Of a stretch of 64,000 nt of DNA, positions 11,298 through 23,217 are shown piece by piece. The notes under the pieces were generated by a model that made no database searches, was not told the DNA's origin, and saw only the letters and a list, made by a program, of their open reading frames with translations. Positions within the stretch are counted from its first letter, which is position 1. Every line of letters starts with the position of its first letter. The position numbers and the translations under genes are program-made. Origin of the DNA: Neofusicoccum parvum (Eukaryota; Ascomycota; Dothideomycetes; Botryosphaeriales; Botryosphaeriaceae). The DNA lies in contig CP087217.1 in NCBI GenBank assembly GCA_020912385.1, forward strand, positions 1,116,001 to 1,180,000. Direction: 5' to 3'.

Positions 11298-14200
11298 ATG
11301 TCCTCGCTGCCCCGCAACCCGCGCTCAGGGGCCAACGGCTACGCCAATGGATACTCCGCCGGCGCCCGCTACGGCCAGCCCGACGGCGACGACCAGTCCG
11401 GCCGCGGCTACAGCTCCGAGAGAAGTCGCGACCGCCGCCCTGGAGGCTATGGCGGCTTTGACGACCAGCCGGAGTACCAAGACCGCCCGCGCGTCGCCCG
11501 TCCCACGAGCATCGAGCGCAGACGCGAAGTAAGGAGAAGCGGGGAGTTCAACTCCCGGAGCAGGAGCAGGACGACGAACGGTCGTGGTGGGGATGCCAGC
11601 AAGCAGATTGAAGGTCAGTGGCCGCGGTATACACCCAGGATACATAGAAGCGGGACGGAAACGGACAGGCGGATCCGCGGGCAACTTGCATAGTATGCAG
11701 CGGTGCTGACTAGCTGCCTTGCAGAGGTCCTGGATTACATACAAAAAGAATGGACTTTCATGACCACCGAAAACTGCACGCCCGTCCAAGTCGCCCTCAA
11801 ACTGCTCGACTCGAGTTCCCTTGGTCTTGCCGGCCGCCAGAATGAATTCCAAGGCACTCACGGCGAGCTCCAGACGGCACTGAAGGCCATTGTCAACGAA
11901 CACCACCAGGGCTTCAACAGTTCGATCGGTACCTTCCACAAGATCCAGAACAGCCTGCAACAGTCGCAGCAGCGTGTACGAACGTTGAAGGAATCGTTGG
12001 TTGACGCCAAGGGGAATCTGTCGACTGCGAAGCCGGAACTGAAGGCCTTCGCCGCTGCGACACAAAGCTACGATGAGATGTTGCAGGTTTTGAGCTCCAT
12101 AGAGCAACTTCAACATGTGCCGGAACGGCTGGAGATTCGGATATCTGAGAAGAGATTCCTTCCGGCTGTGGACGTACTCCAAGATGCGTTGAGATTGATA
12201 AGAAAGTCCGAGATGGAGAATATTGGCGCTTTGGGCGATCTGCGCGTCTACTTGAGCAACCAGGAACACTCTCTGGCGGACATCCTCATCGAAGAGCTCC
12301 ATAACCATCTATATCTCAAGTCCCCTTACTGTGAGGACCGCTGGAAAGCCCACGCACAAAACCAACCAAAAGCCGGGGCCGATGGCTCAATAGCAGCAAT
12401 TGACTCAGGCCGTAAGGCCCTCTATCATTTCTTGGATGGCCTCGACATGTCGGAGGCATTGGTGGACGATGCATCTCGGAATCCGGAGGCCGATACGTTC
12501 CACTACATCCAGGTCATTCTGGAGGCACTTAACAAGATGAGCCGCTTAGATATCGCCATCGAATCCATCACCCAGCGAATGCCGGTCGAACTCTTCAGGG
12601 TCGTGGAGAGATCGAACACAGAGGTCGCTCAGAGGCACCCAAGCCTAGTCCGAGGCTACGCCAGCAAGGGTGGCGCAAAGACAAGCAGGTCGTACGAAAG
12701 TGATGAGACTCGAGCCACCCTTCTTAACGACCTTCTTTGGACCTTGTACGCTAGATTTGAAGCCATTGCGGAGAGTCACCGCGTCGTGCATGATGTTGTC
12801 GCAGGAATTTCGAAAAGAGATGGCCTGCGAGACGTTGCAATGCTTACCAGCAGCTTCAAGGAGTTGTGGAAGCTGTACCAGAGCGAGGTATGCCTCAAAG
12901 AGACTATCTGATTCGTAGCGCTTGAAAAGCTAATATTTGACAGATGCGCTCTTTGCTCCACGACTACCTGTCCACGGATGGTGAATTAGCATTCCGATCG
13001 GCCCAGGGTGGAGCCAATAGTGATAGTCCTTTCCTGCGAATGCAGCGAGATAGGAGCAAGGTGGGTTTATCTTGGTCCATTTCAATCGTGTCCTGCAATA
13101 ACACTTGCGCAGAGAATGTTCAAACTATCCGACATGGATATCACATCGACAGATTTCGAAACAGAACGAAATGATTTGGAAGTCATACTTAAGTCCTCTG
13201 TCCCCGGCCTTGTTTCTGATTCCAAGCGGATCGTTGGAGCGACAACAAATTCGAACAACCAAGGACAGGATGGCAGCGCCACTGGACACAAGCTCCTCGT
13301 AGAGCCCAGTGTATTCAACATGGGTATACTGCTTCCTCCATCGCTGGCATTCCTCAACCGATTGAAGGAGGTTGTACCTCCAGGCTCGGATGTTGTTACG
13401 AGCACACTTACCTCATTCCTCGACGACTTCCTCGTCAATGTGTTTCACCCTCAGCTGGACGAGACTCTTATGGACCTGTGCGCACAGACCTTCATGGAAG
13501 CCGACACCTTCCAGGAAGACGCGCAATGGCAGCTGCACTCGAAGAAGCCAATCTTCAAGGTACGTGTTTATCTAGCCCTACATGACTACAGGCACCCAAG
13601 GTTTTGACGTGCTTTCAGGGCACTACCAAATTCTTCGCGCTTATCACCGCCTTCTGCAAAATGCTTGACAATCTTCCGCACGATCAAGCTTTCAGTCAGC
13701 TCATTATCACCCAAATGGTGTCCTACTATGACAAATGCTACGGGTGGTATAAGGTGCTAGTTACCCGGGCACAGGAGAAGAAGTTGAAGGCGTCGGCCGC
13801 TTTGAGAGAGAATCAAGACGTATCGAGGGCACTCGCTGCTTTGCTGGAAGCAGATGATACGAACCGGGAGGATCTCCTCCACGAAGTAAGGATTCCAATA
13901 CTTCTGAATAACACTCGCTAATATTCGCGCAGTCAACCGAACTCGTGATTGCGTCCTCGAACTACCAGTCTCTGCAGGAACCAGACCTGATCAATGACCG
14001 CAAGAGCGTAGCAGCTCTGTGTCTGCTTTACACTAGCATGGTGAGTAGTCCGAATGGTTCGATCTACATGTTTGCTGACTTGTTGGCAGAAATGGCTTGC
14101 AAGCAAAGTGCAAGGTCTTCGCCATATTAGCGACCGCGCTACTGATTCCTCACGGCCTGATGGTGGTCGACAACAGCACAGGCGGCGTTGGACCAACGTG

Positions 14201-14990
14201 GGCTCTGCCGAACCCCGTGGCGATGGCAACCCTGTGTTTTTGCCTCTGAACCAGGAAACAGCCATGTATGAAGTGTGACCCCGCCTTTTAAACAACGCAG
14301 AGCTGACTCAGACAGTGCTTTCGACGGTGTGGTGAACTCGTACCACGAGCTTGCTGCAATTATTCTCCACACACTGCACCTGGAGACCAGGTGCCACGTC
14401 ATGTATCACATCAACCAATGCTTTACGGGCACATATCGCCTCGATCAGCTCTTCAACGAGCCTGACGCGGATGTTCTAAGACTCAATTCGGAGCTCAGTG
14501 ACATAGACGAAGAAATCGGCGGCCAATTGATGCAGCAGCAGCACAAGTACGTCTTGCATTGAGACTGCCATTACTATTGCTTTGCTGACAACTTTACAGC
14601 TATATTACTCACGGCATAGGATCCCTTGCCGACACCCTACTAGTCCGCAATTCCGGCAGAATCGGGCGTATGAACGAGAACGGCTGCGGGCGCATGCAGC
14701 TCAACATCCTCGTCTTGCAACAGAACCTCAAGAACATTGAAGCAGGCGCAGTGTTGACCAAAGCAACGCAGTACTACAACATGTTCACGACGGGCCCAGA
14801 GTCGATTGTTGCAGTGGCAAAGCAATCGACGGACCAGAAGGGCCCGTTCACGTACGATGAACTCAAGGTGCTCGTGGAGCTGTACTACAGCGAGGACGCG
14901 GCGAGCGAGAGGCGGGAGGTGGCGATGAAGGCGAAGACGGGCCTGAATGACTATCTGCTGCAGTTGAGCGAGCACATGTGGCAGTCATGA
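11298..14990 (+). CDS. SEC8: Exocyst complex component Sec8 (EXOC4)
   Basis: This exocyst subunit tethers secretory vesicles to the plasma membrane at growing tips. Nine exons were deduced: 11298-11613, 11725-12887, 12944-13060, 13113-13559, 13619-13885, 13933-14040, 14090-14265, 14301-14546 and 14600-14990, giving 1076 residues. A disordered Arg/Gly/Ser-rich N-terminus (~105 residues) precedes the conserved Sec8 N-terminal coiled-coil region, which begins EVLDYIQKEWTFM and contains FHKIQNSLQQSQQRVRTLKE. Further Sec8-like blocks are RFLPAVDVLQDALRLI, LADILIEELHNHLYLKSPYC and, near the end, MQLNILVLQQNLKNIE. The length fits fungal Sec8. All internal introns are 48-60 bp apart from the first (111 bp), and each closes in phase. 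Confidence 0.93.
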
Positions 14991-15315
14991 GTAATGGGTG
15001 GAGCGTCGGCGTTTGGTAATGGGGTCGCAACGGGATCAGCCACACTATAGTTGGCAGTGTTGTCCATTAAACTTTAGAGCATTGCAGCCGCAAAGGCTTT
15101 GACAATCTGCAGCAGCGACGCATGACTCGTTTCAGAAGCATCGGCCCGAGTGATATCAACATGGAGCGGAGGTGGCCCGACGCGCAACGCGGTCGCGGTC
15201 GCGCGCTTTCACATGCGCGCAGATCATCTCGCCCACGGTCCACCTTCCTGGACTACATCATTGTCGCGCGCCCACCAACGCGCCAGCGTCAACGCTCCAA
15301 ATTTGCAATCCCAGC
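14991..15315. other. Intergenic, SEC8 3' end to GPI19 start
   Basis: A short spacer carrying the SEC8 3' UTR and GPI19 promoter. The frame of the downstream gene stays open back to 15172, but that part has no conserved character. Confidence 0.5.
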
Positions 15316-16662
15316 ATGCCGCCGCAAAGCAGAGGCACCAGCCTGCCCAAAGGCTTCCACTCCAAGTCCACGCCTAATCTCCCGACCTTGGGCTCCCTGA
15401 GCTCCGATCTGTCGCCCGTGACCAACCCTCCGAGCGCCAAAACCGATGCGCCCAGCAACCCGCTCTCGCCCACCGACACCGGCACCTCGCCGTCCGAGCC
15501 CGCCTCGATCGAAGACAATCTCTCGCCAGAAGACCCCTTCGCGCTCGATGCCTCGGGCGCCAGCAGCGCGTCCGACGACGGCGACGACGACGACGAGTTC
15601 GGCTTCGACGCCGACTACGACCCGGACGACGTGGTCAACGGCCGCAGCACCAGCACCGGCGGCGCCTCCAGCAGCCAGCCGCGCCGGCCGCTGTACTCGC
15701 ACGCCTCGCGCTCGCACTCGCACCTGCCGCACACCTCGTCCGCGCTGTTCCCGCCCTTCTACAACCGCCCGCCCACGCCGCTCCCACCCAGCCCGTCGCT
15801 GACCTCGCTGCTGCGGCCCTCCTTCTCCGCCCAGACCTCCCGCCCCACCACCCCGGACTCCTCCGACGTCGAGGGCATCGGCGGCGGCGGCGGCACCACC
15901 GCCGCGTCCGGCCGCAGCAGCAGCAGGCACCCGCCGCCCACAACCACAGCCACAACCGCGACCGCGACCGCGGCCAAGCGCGCGCCCAGCGCCACGTCGG
16001 GCGTGTCGAACGGCACGGGCACGCCGACGAACCTGACGGCGTCGTTCGCGTCGGCGACGCTGGTGCCGCGCGCCAGCCCCAAGGTGCCGACGTACGAGTA
16101 CTACGGCTTCTTCATCTACCTGGCCAGCAGCTTCGCGTTCCTGATGTACCTGCTGTGGGCGTACCTGCCGCGCCCGTTCCTGCACCAGCTGGGCATCTAC
16201 TACTACCCGAACCGCTGGTGGGCGCTGGCGGTGCCGGCGTGGCTGGTGGTGCTGGTGGTGTATATCTACGTGGCGCTGGCGAGCTACAACCTGGGGTACC
16301 TGACCCTGCCGATGGGGAGCAATGAGAATATGGTGGATGATGCGGCGCAGATCGCGACGCTGGACGCGAGCGGGAAGGTGGTGAGGAAGGGGAAAGGCAA
16401 AGAGGGCAAGGAGCCGAAGGTCGCGGGGAGGAAGGGCGGGGGTAGGCACAGCAGGAATGGGTCGCTGAAGGATGGGAAGGGGGGTGGCGGTTTTGCGGTG
16501 GAGCGGGGGATGAGGGTCGATTGGAGGAATATATGGAGTGAGAGTACGGATGCGGTGCTGGATGTGCCGATTGGAGGTGTTTGCGAAATTCTGTACGGGG
16601 ATGGAAGGGTGGCTGAGGATGAAGATGGGGATATGGACGGGAGGATTAATGGCGTCTTATGA
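15316..16662 (+). CDS. GPI19: PIG-P domain protein, GPI-GlcNAc transferase subunit P
   Basis: This is a subunit of the ER complex that transfers GlcNAc to phosphatidylinositol, the first step of GPI-anchor synthesis. It is a single exon. The ATG at 15316 (MPPQSRGTSLPKG) is chosen over an in-frame one at 15172, giving 448 residues. The PIG-P core lies at about residues 257-325: YEYYGFFIYLASSFAFLMYL (TM1), the conserved GIYYYPNRWWALAVPAW, then TM2 VVLVVYIYVALASYNLGYL. A second conserved piece near the C-terminus reads VPIGGVCEILYG, matching the usual end of PIG-P proteins. About 250 disordered Ser/Pro/Asp-rich residues precede the core and a Lys/Gly-rich insert (~60 residues) splits it from the end. 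Yeast and animal PIG-P are only about 130-160 residues, so the additions are notable. Confidence 0.88.
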   Translation: MPPQSRGTSLPKGFHSKSTPNLPTLGSLSSDLSPVTNPPSAKTDAPSNPLSPTDTGTSPSEPASIEDNLSPEDPFALDASGASSASDDGDDDDEFGFDADYDPDDVVNGRSTSTGGASSSQPRRPLYSHASRSHSHLPHTSSALFPPFYNRPPTPLPPSPSLTSLLRPSFSAQTSRPTTPDSSDVEGIGGGGGTTAASGRSSSRHPPPTTTATTATATAAKRAPSATSGVSNGTGTPTNLTASFASATLVPRASPKVPTYEYYGFFIYLASSFAFLMYLLWAYLPRPFLHQLGIYYYPNRWWALAVPAWLVVLVVYIYVALASYNLGYLTLPMGSNENMVDDAAQIATLDASGKVVRKGKGKEGKEPKVAGRKGGGRHSRNGSLKDGKGGGGFAVERGMRVDWRNIWSESTDAVLDVPIGGVCEILYGDGRVAEDEDGDMDGRINGVL

Positions 16663-17513
16663 GGTAAGCGCAGTGGTCCCATGTATCGATATTCCTGCTA
16701 CGAGGTCTTTACATGGGGGTTTAAACTGTGACCGCTTGTTTCTACAAATATGCCCTTGGAAAACTTGATTGACATTGCTCATGATCGCGGATGTCAGGAC
16801 ACGATGCTCTTGCGCACTGTTGATTTGAGCTGTTTTCACGGATCTGTCTCCGTCAAGGTACTGTGTCGTCCTGGTGCGGATCCGCGGAGAATTGAGACAT
16901 TTATGCGGATAATAAACGGCAGCGAAGTATGTCGTTTATATAATCGCCCGGACGAATGTCTGGTACCCAACAAATGCACGAGCCTCTACCCAGACATTCT
17001 GCACGAAGGGCTCAGAGTCCTATCAGGAATTGCTGGTTGATATGTGAGCGGCTGGCAGTCTTTTCGCAAAGCTCTAGTTTTCATGAAGTTATACTCTTTA
17101 GTAAAACTTCGTGAGAGCTATATGGTGTTCCACTTGGCTTTCTTTACCGACACCCCGGTCCTCCCGTCCGCTGCGGGGCACGGCAACACACCTTTGACAC
17201 CCACTCTTGGCTCCGCCGATCGGGCCCGGATAAGCATGAAAAAGCCAAGGGAACATGCCATCATTGACGCGATATAAGCTGTTTGCCTATCTCGCCAAGC
17301 TCCATCCCCAAGATGGCAGGAGAATGCTTGCCACCGCCTGTCTACTCCGCACTGTTGCTTGTGCAGGTGTGGCTACTTGTGGCGCTTAAATGCACCACAT
17401 CGCTCCTGCTGTGCCTGAAGCATCACGACGTTGGTTTTGCTCTCTCATCCCACCACCTTCGGGCTTGACGTACGACCCTCACCAACCACGTTATCCTTAA
17501 CCTTCACACCAGT
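16663..17513. other. Intergenic
   Basis: Short forward frames (for example 16750-17040) lack recognisable features. The stretch probably holds the GPI19 3' UTR and the carboxypeptidase promoter. It is AT-richer than its neighbours. Confidence 0.45.
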
Positions 17514-19281
17514 ATGCTACGTACGCAGTTCCTCACCGCCATAACGGCGCTCGAAGTCATTATGCTGCAGCATGCAGCGGCAATATACCCTCCATTCGAA
17601 GAGCGCGATCTGCCAGAGAACGCGGGAGGCCTTACCGTCATCCGGTCTCCATCAGGCGCAGAGATTCGGTACAAAGAGCCGGGAATTTGCGAGACGACCC
17701 CAGGCGTCAAGTCATACTCCGGATACGTCAGCTTGAACGAGACCACCAACATGTTTTTCTATTTCTTTCCTCGACGTCAAGACCCTCATGATGCTCCCTT
17801 CACCCTATGGCTCAACGGTGGCCCTGGAAGTGATTCGATGATTGGCTTGTTCCAAGAGCATGGCCCCTGCAACATCTCTGCGGATCTGACCGCCGAGCTC
17901 AATCCGTACTCATGGAACGAGGTTTCCAACATGCTTTACCTTTCTCAGCCGATCGGGGTGGGGTTTTCCTATGCAACTACCGGCGAGGGGTGCTTCAACG
18001 AAACGACTGAGGAGTACAGCAACTGTACCGAGCCGGACGGAAGGTACTCAGTTGTTGATCCGTACGCCTATCCAACTTCATACATTGCAGCCGAAGGCGC
18101 CTGGCACATCCTGCAAGCGTTCATGTCAAACTTGCCCCTATTGGATCCCGAAATTTCAAACAAAGATGTGGACTTCCATCTTTGGACAGAATCCGTTAGT
18201 CTTCAGCCTCTCTTCTCACAACTGAGCCCTGGTACTAACGAGGCTTTCAGTACGGCGGCCACTACGGCCCAGCATTCTATGATTACTTTTATGAGCACAA
18301 CCTCGCCATTGGAAACGGTACGGAGAACGGCACCAAGATGAATATGGGCACCCTTGGAATCATCAACGGCATTATCGACGCCAAGATTCAAAGCCCGTAC
18401 TACTACATATTTGCCAACAACAACACCTACGGAATCAAAGCCGTACGAAGACCTGAATTTCCTTACTCCCACCATCAAAGCTGACAAGACTCAAGGTCAA
18501 CGACTCGGTCTACACCTTCATGGAAAACGTCTACCACATGCCCAACGGCTGCGCGGACTATCTCGACTCCTGCGCCTCGGCCGACCGTTCCACCTTCCAC
18601 GGCAAAGTGGTCTGCGCAACCGCCTCCAACATCTGCCGCGGCCTGATCCGCAACATCTACACCTCGCTCTCCGGGCGCGGCACCTACGACATCCGCCACC
18701 CCCAAGACGACCCCACCCCGCCCGACTACTTCGTCGACTACCTCAACCTGGCCAGCGTCCAGCAGGCCCTCGGCGTCAACATCAACTATACCTCCACCTC
18801 CTCCGACGCCGTCGCCATGGGCTTCGGCGACTACGGCGACTTCGCCTACCCGACGTTCAAGTCGGACCTGGAGCACATCCTGGCGCAGGGCGTGCGCGTC
18901 GCGCTCTTCTACGGCGACGCGGACTTCACGTGCAACTGGCTGGGCGGCGAGGCCGTGTCGCTGGCCCTGGAGTTCCCCGACCAGGACGCGTTCCGCGCGG
19001 CGGGGTACGCGCCGTTCGTGGTCGAGGGGACCGAGTACGGCGTCGTGCGCCAGCACGGGAACTTCAGCTTCGCCCGCATCTACGACAGCGGCCACGAGAT
19101 CCCGTACTACCAGCCCGAGGCGAGTTTGGAGTACTTTAGGCGCACGCTGGCGGGGCTGAGCATTAGCGATGGGCTGGAGAGGGTGGATGGCGGGTATGAG
19201 ACTAATGGGACGGCGGAGGCGACGCATACGCAGAGTTATGTGCCGTTGCCGACGTGTAGTCCGGGAGTGAATGCTTGTTAA
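17514..19281 (+). CDS. Secreted serine carboxypeptidase, peptidase family S10
   Basis: This enzyme removes C-terminal residues from peptides in acidic surroundings, either outside the cell or in the vacuole. Three exons were deduced: 17514-18194, 18251-18442 and 18496-19281, for 552 residues. An N-terminal signal peptide ends near LQHAAAIYPP. S10 landmarks are WLNGGPGSDSMIGLFQEHGP (oxyanion region), YLSQPIGVGFSY, and the nucleophile motif TESYGGHYGP with Ser227. The catalytic Asp is about 434 (YGDADFTCNWLGG) and His about 491 (DSGHEIPYYQPEA). The nucleophile motif is TES rather than the commoner GES, which is tolerated in fungal carboxypeptidase-S1-like enzymes. Several N-x-S/T sequons (NET, NCT, NGT) fit secretion. 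Intron 1 falls exactly after the catalytic Ser codon. No SKL, HDEL or GPI signal is seen. Confidence 0.92.
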
Positions 19282-20045
19282 GAGATAGGAGTGAGGAAAA
19301 GGACCGACCTTTACCTAAACGATCGGGTTTCATTATTACGTATAGTACAGTCTTTTAGTGATACATGGGCACAACCAGCAATTGAAGAGTCTGAAGGTTG
19401 TCCAACAAGAAGCTGACCGGATACGAGTCAAAAAAACATGAACCATGCATAAAAGGGGACTCCTTAGCTGATGAGGGTGCATGCATACTTTAACAAATAA
19501 ACAAACTCTTTCCTTCAAACATGTAACAGAATACTGATAATCCACCTACCTGATCCACTCGCTCCTATTACCACCGCCGCCGCCATCACTGCCGCCAAGT
19601 CTTTGATCGGATTGCGCTTCCGGCACTTGTTCATTCTTCGATAAAGCGCATCTTGCAAATCCCGCACTCCCCCAGCCCATTGAGCGGAGGCTGAGTCTTT
19701 TATATTGGCGCGGTTGATAGCCCTCAAGGAGTGTGTCAAGGGCATCCTGACCGCTCAAGGCGTCCTTGAGCTGCGGGGTAGCAGTTGTCTCAGCATTCAC
19801 TTGTTGCTGGTCGTTGTGGGGGGACTTCTGGCCTGCAATGGGGCTCTGAAACGGCTGGGTGGGGGGGAGGGGGGTTCGACATATGAATTGCTGACCTTCC
19901 GCACAGACATGCTGCTGTCGCCATTACAGTCTGAGTCAATGTGTGAGCGACGAGTGGAATTGCATGTTTTCGTTCAGGCTGATGGCTGTTTTTTTTTTTT
20001 TTTTTTGGTATGAAGAAGCAATCGCGGAAATCAGCGATGGTCGTC
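19282..20045. other. Intergenic with weak minus-strand coding hints
   Basis: Two overlapping minus-strand frames (19800-19546 and 19745-19515) have protein-like stretches, LKDALSGQDALDTLLEGYQ in one and RDLQDALYRRMNKCRKRN in the other. I could not join them with a credible intron and recognise no family. An 18-T run lies at 19989-20006. The rest is probably the 3' flanks of two converging genes. Confidence 0.35.
19989..20006. repeat. Homopolymer T18
   Basis: Eighteen consecutive T on the plus strand lie about 40 bp past the stop of the C2H2/PHD gene. On that gene's strand the run is poly-A, in its 3' flank. Confidence 0.95.
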
Positions 20046-23000
20046 CTAATCTTTAGTCAGGCTAGCGTCGGGGTCGAGTTGATATAAACGGCCGCGGTCG
20101 TCGTAGAAGCTAAAACCATCACCCGGAGAAAGTGGTATCATAGAGTCTTCCTCCGCTTCGTGGTAATCGAGTAGTGCGTCCTTCGGGGAAATCGTCTTGG
20201 GGTCGGGTATTCCCGGCTGCTGCTGCATTTGATGAAGAGAGTACATGTCGGCCTCGGCCTTCTGTTGCTCGCGCAATGAGAAGGTGTCACTTGATGGTGC
20301 AAGCGATGACCCTTGTTTGAAGGGATTCATCCCTCGTGAAGAATACTCTGGTGACTTCGAGCGAGCCCGATGAGCAGCCTGTAATCTGTCTGTCAGGACA
20401 TTCCGGGAAGTATTCGAGAAAGGAGACGGCGAATCAGCGTTGTAAGGCTGCGCTGACCGCTCTGTGATGTTCGGGCTGAATAAATTATCGGTGTAGATGT
20501 CTGCCATGGTGCGGTCAAAGTTGGGGACTGGCCGGATGTCTGAAGGATCTTGAGGTTTTAAGTATTCGTTTTTACAATTATCACACTGCGGACATGAAGT
20601 CTTACCATTGGATGGCACGTCGAAGTGATCGTGGTGCTGATCCGTCAGGGCCTGCTCCTTAGCCATGCGCACTGCTTGGCTCCTTGCACTAACCGGGCTG
20701 GTGTGTTCGTATGTCGGCGCGACGATGGCGCCCATATCCTTTGGCTTCTTCTTGTGGCTCTTTAGTGCTGGTCGCTTCGGTTCCTGTTTGATCAAGGAGC
20801 TCAGAATCTTCTGGCGTTCCTTGACACGTGCTTGATCGATAGTTCGCGGCCTGCAGTCGACACATTCGTGGATCTGAGGGACCTGTTCTGCATTATCGTA
20901 GTAGCAGAGGACATGTTGCCAGGTCATACACACTTCGCATAGGACACTGTTACCGTCGTCAACGTTATAGCCGCAAGCACACCTTAGTGTATCGAAGATG
21001 GGCTCTTTGTTGGCCTCAGAGAGCGGGTTGAGGATATCATGGCCGCTGAAACCCTCCTTGGACTGCATCTTCGCCTGCTGCAGATCATCGTACGAGAATT
21101 GATGATTGTTATTCTCTTCGTCGTCGTCACGATTCTCTGTGTGTTCGGTGATCTGATTTGGCAAGAGATGCCTGGACAGCGTCTCCTTGACATCATCATC
21201 ATTCGCGATGCTCGAGAGCAGCTTCTTGTTGATGGCCTCAGCCGGATCCGCCTGCTGCACAACACCCAGCACGCACTCATCGAGATGTTCGTAGAAGACC
21301 TGGGCATTGGCGAAGGTGAACGAGCAAATGGAGCAGGTGCCTACCGTGCTGGTGCCCGTGTAGGCCTTCTTGGTGATGGGGCTCTTCTTACGGCTGTTGG
21401 GTGGGGTCTGCTCGACCCCGTGGACCGAGGTCAAGTGGCGCTTGAAGACATCGGCGCGGTTGAACGACTTCTCGGCCGCAGAGCCGGAGCCAGGGCAGAA
21501 GTCACACACCATTGTTCCCTTGTAGTGGGTCAAGGTGTGCCTGTTCCTGTCGTACTTCCTAGCAAAACCCTTGAGGTGGTACTCCTGTGAGGAGAGTCAG
21601 TACTGGCCGATCGCTTGAGCCGGGGTAGAGGATCTAAGCTTACACAGGTCGTAATAGGACACTTCTCAGGCCGTTCGTTTACATGGGTAAGCATGTGAGC
21701 CTTGAGGTCCGTGAAAACGCGGCCACATCCCTCAATGGGGCACATCCCCTTCTCCTTCGATTCTTCGTCAAGCTCGAATCTGTAGCTTCGGCTGTTCTCG
21801 GACGATGCCTCGGAAAGTGATTCGTCAGAACTCGCATCGGACTCTACAGCGCGTGGAATTGCCCCGAGTGCAACTTCTTCCATATGTCTGGCAAAATGCA
21901 GTGAGATCGTGTTCATGCCATTTCCTGTCTCCTCAAGGCAAAGCGGACATGCCGCACTTTTCCATGCAGGAGCAAACCCATGCCGGTTGCCGAGATGTGC
22001 TGCAAAGGCATCACGATCTTCAAAGAAACACCTGTCGGACGGGCAGTCATCGAAGATGCAGACATACGCAAGCACGTCAGAGAAGACGTGCTTCCTGTAA
22101 GCAATTAGCAGGGATGGACATATACCAAGAATGTTGATGTGTTAACCTACTTCCATGCATTAGTCCGCCTAATACGCACAACACTGTTGCAAACTTCGCA
22201 CAGGAAAGGCCAGCCTTTTCTACCTTCTTCAGGTAGAGGCGGAAGCCGTCTATGACTAGCCTCGGCTCTCTTGGATACCTCTGTCTCCGCATATGCAAAG
22301 GGTGCTCGAAGGTTGCCAAACGCTGATTGTGCAGGCACGGACGTTCCAAGGCCGGAATCGTGGAACTTTGACATGTTCTCTGTTTCGCCGATTGGACTTA
22401 CCTCCCTGTCGGTATTCTCCTCTCGTTTTCTGTAGATGCGCATGTAACGTTCCCAATTACATTTCCCCAGGCTTTCCACGAGGGAGGTGCGTGCATTGGG
22501 GAATCTGATGCTGATCAGGTCCGCGTAGTATTGATGTGCCGGGCGGTCGAGAAGCTGACCGTGAGGCGCGACTTGTTCGAAGGCGGTGCCGGACGGAATG
22601 GACTCCTCCAGGATAGGGCCAAGCACGTTGAGCCGAGCAACTTTCGAGTCAAGAACTTCACAGACGTCTTCAATTTTGCTTGTCTCCTCGCGGGCGGGTG
22701 TCTCCGTATCCATGATGATGCCTCGGGCTTTGTCAACTCGAGCATGGATACTGGATTTCTGTCGCATATCTTCCCGGTCAGCCGGAAGCGGAAGAGTGGC
22801 ATTCAAAAGGTCTACCAAGTCTATTAGTATCGCATAGGCAAAGAAGAGGATCGCCCTACCATGGCTCAGAAAATCCGCCAATGAGATGAGGGTAGACAAA
22901 GTCAGGTCGCGATTCTCTTCCGAGTGCTCTAGGGCCTTGTCAAGATGACCGCCCGACGCGCCAAACTCATCATCCCAGAAAATTAATGTGGCCAAGTTGC

Positions 23001-23217
23001 TCTCTAAACTCCTACTGTGAGCTGCGTCGGATTCTCGGGCCTCGGTGGACAAGGACCTGAGGAGTTGGACACAGCTTTCAAACAGATTTCCAACAGGGCC
23101 GACCTCGTCATTATTTTTCATTAGCTCTTCCAAGTCTTGCGCTTCCAGCTCCCCGATACCATCATCCGAGACCATCCTGCATGGCGAGAAAGGCGATGCT
23201 TTCGCTGCGTGATTCAT
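20046..23217 (-). CDS. C2H2 zinc-finger / PHD-finger nuclear protein
   Basis: Three exons were deduced: 23217-22151, 22094-21644 and 21584-20046, giving 1018 residues; the second Met (MVSDDGIGELEAQ) is an alternative start. The N-terminal ~330 residues form a helical region (FESCVQLLRSLSTEARES, NLATLIFWDDEFGA) seen in many filamentous-fungal C2H2 proteins. Several zinc fingers follow: FLCEVCNSVVRI, a C-x5-C...H-x-H-like unit around YVCIFDDC, GMCPIEGCGRVFTDLKAHML, a finger spanning the exon 2/3 join (CPITTC-EYHLKGFARKYDRN) and MVCDFCPGSG. A C4HC3 PHD finger is clear: CACGYN, CEVCMTWQHVLCYY, CVDC. The tail is disordered. A DNA- or chromatin-binding regulator is likely, but its target is unknown. 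Within exon 3 a 57-base stretch looks like an optional intron. The gene is divergent from the DUF7580 gene. Confidence 0.82.

Noticed and set aside
11325..12308. 327-codon minus-strand open frame
   Set aside because: Antisense shadow of SEC8 exons 1 and 2. It reads through the intron and has no homology-like features.
15289..16449. 386-codon minus-strand open frame rich in Arg and Val
   Set aside because: Antisense to the PIG-P gene, whose two helices and family motifs are clear. The Arg/Val-rich content is a composition artefact.
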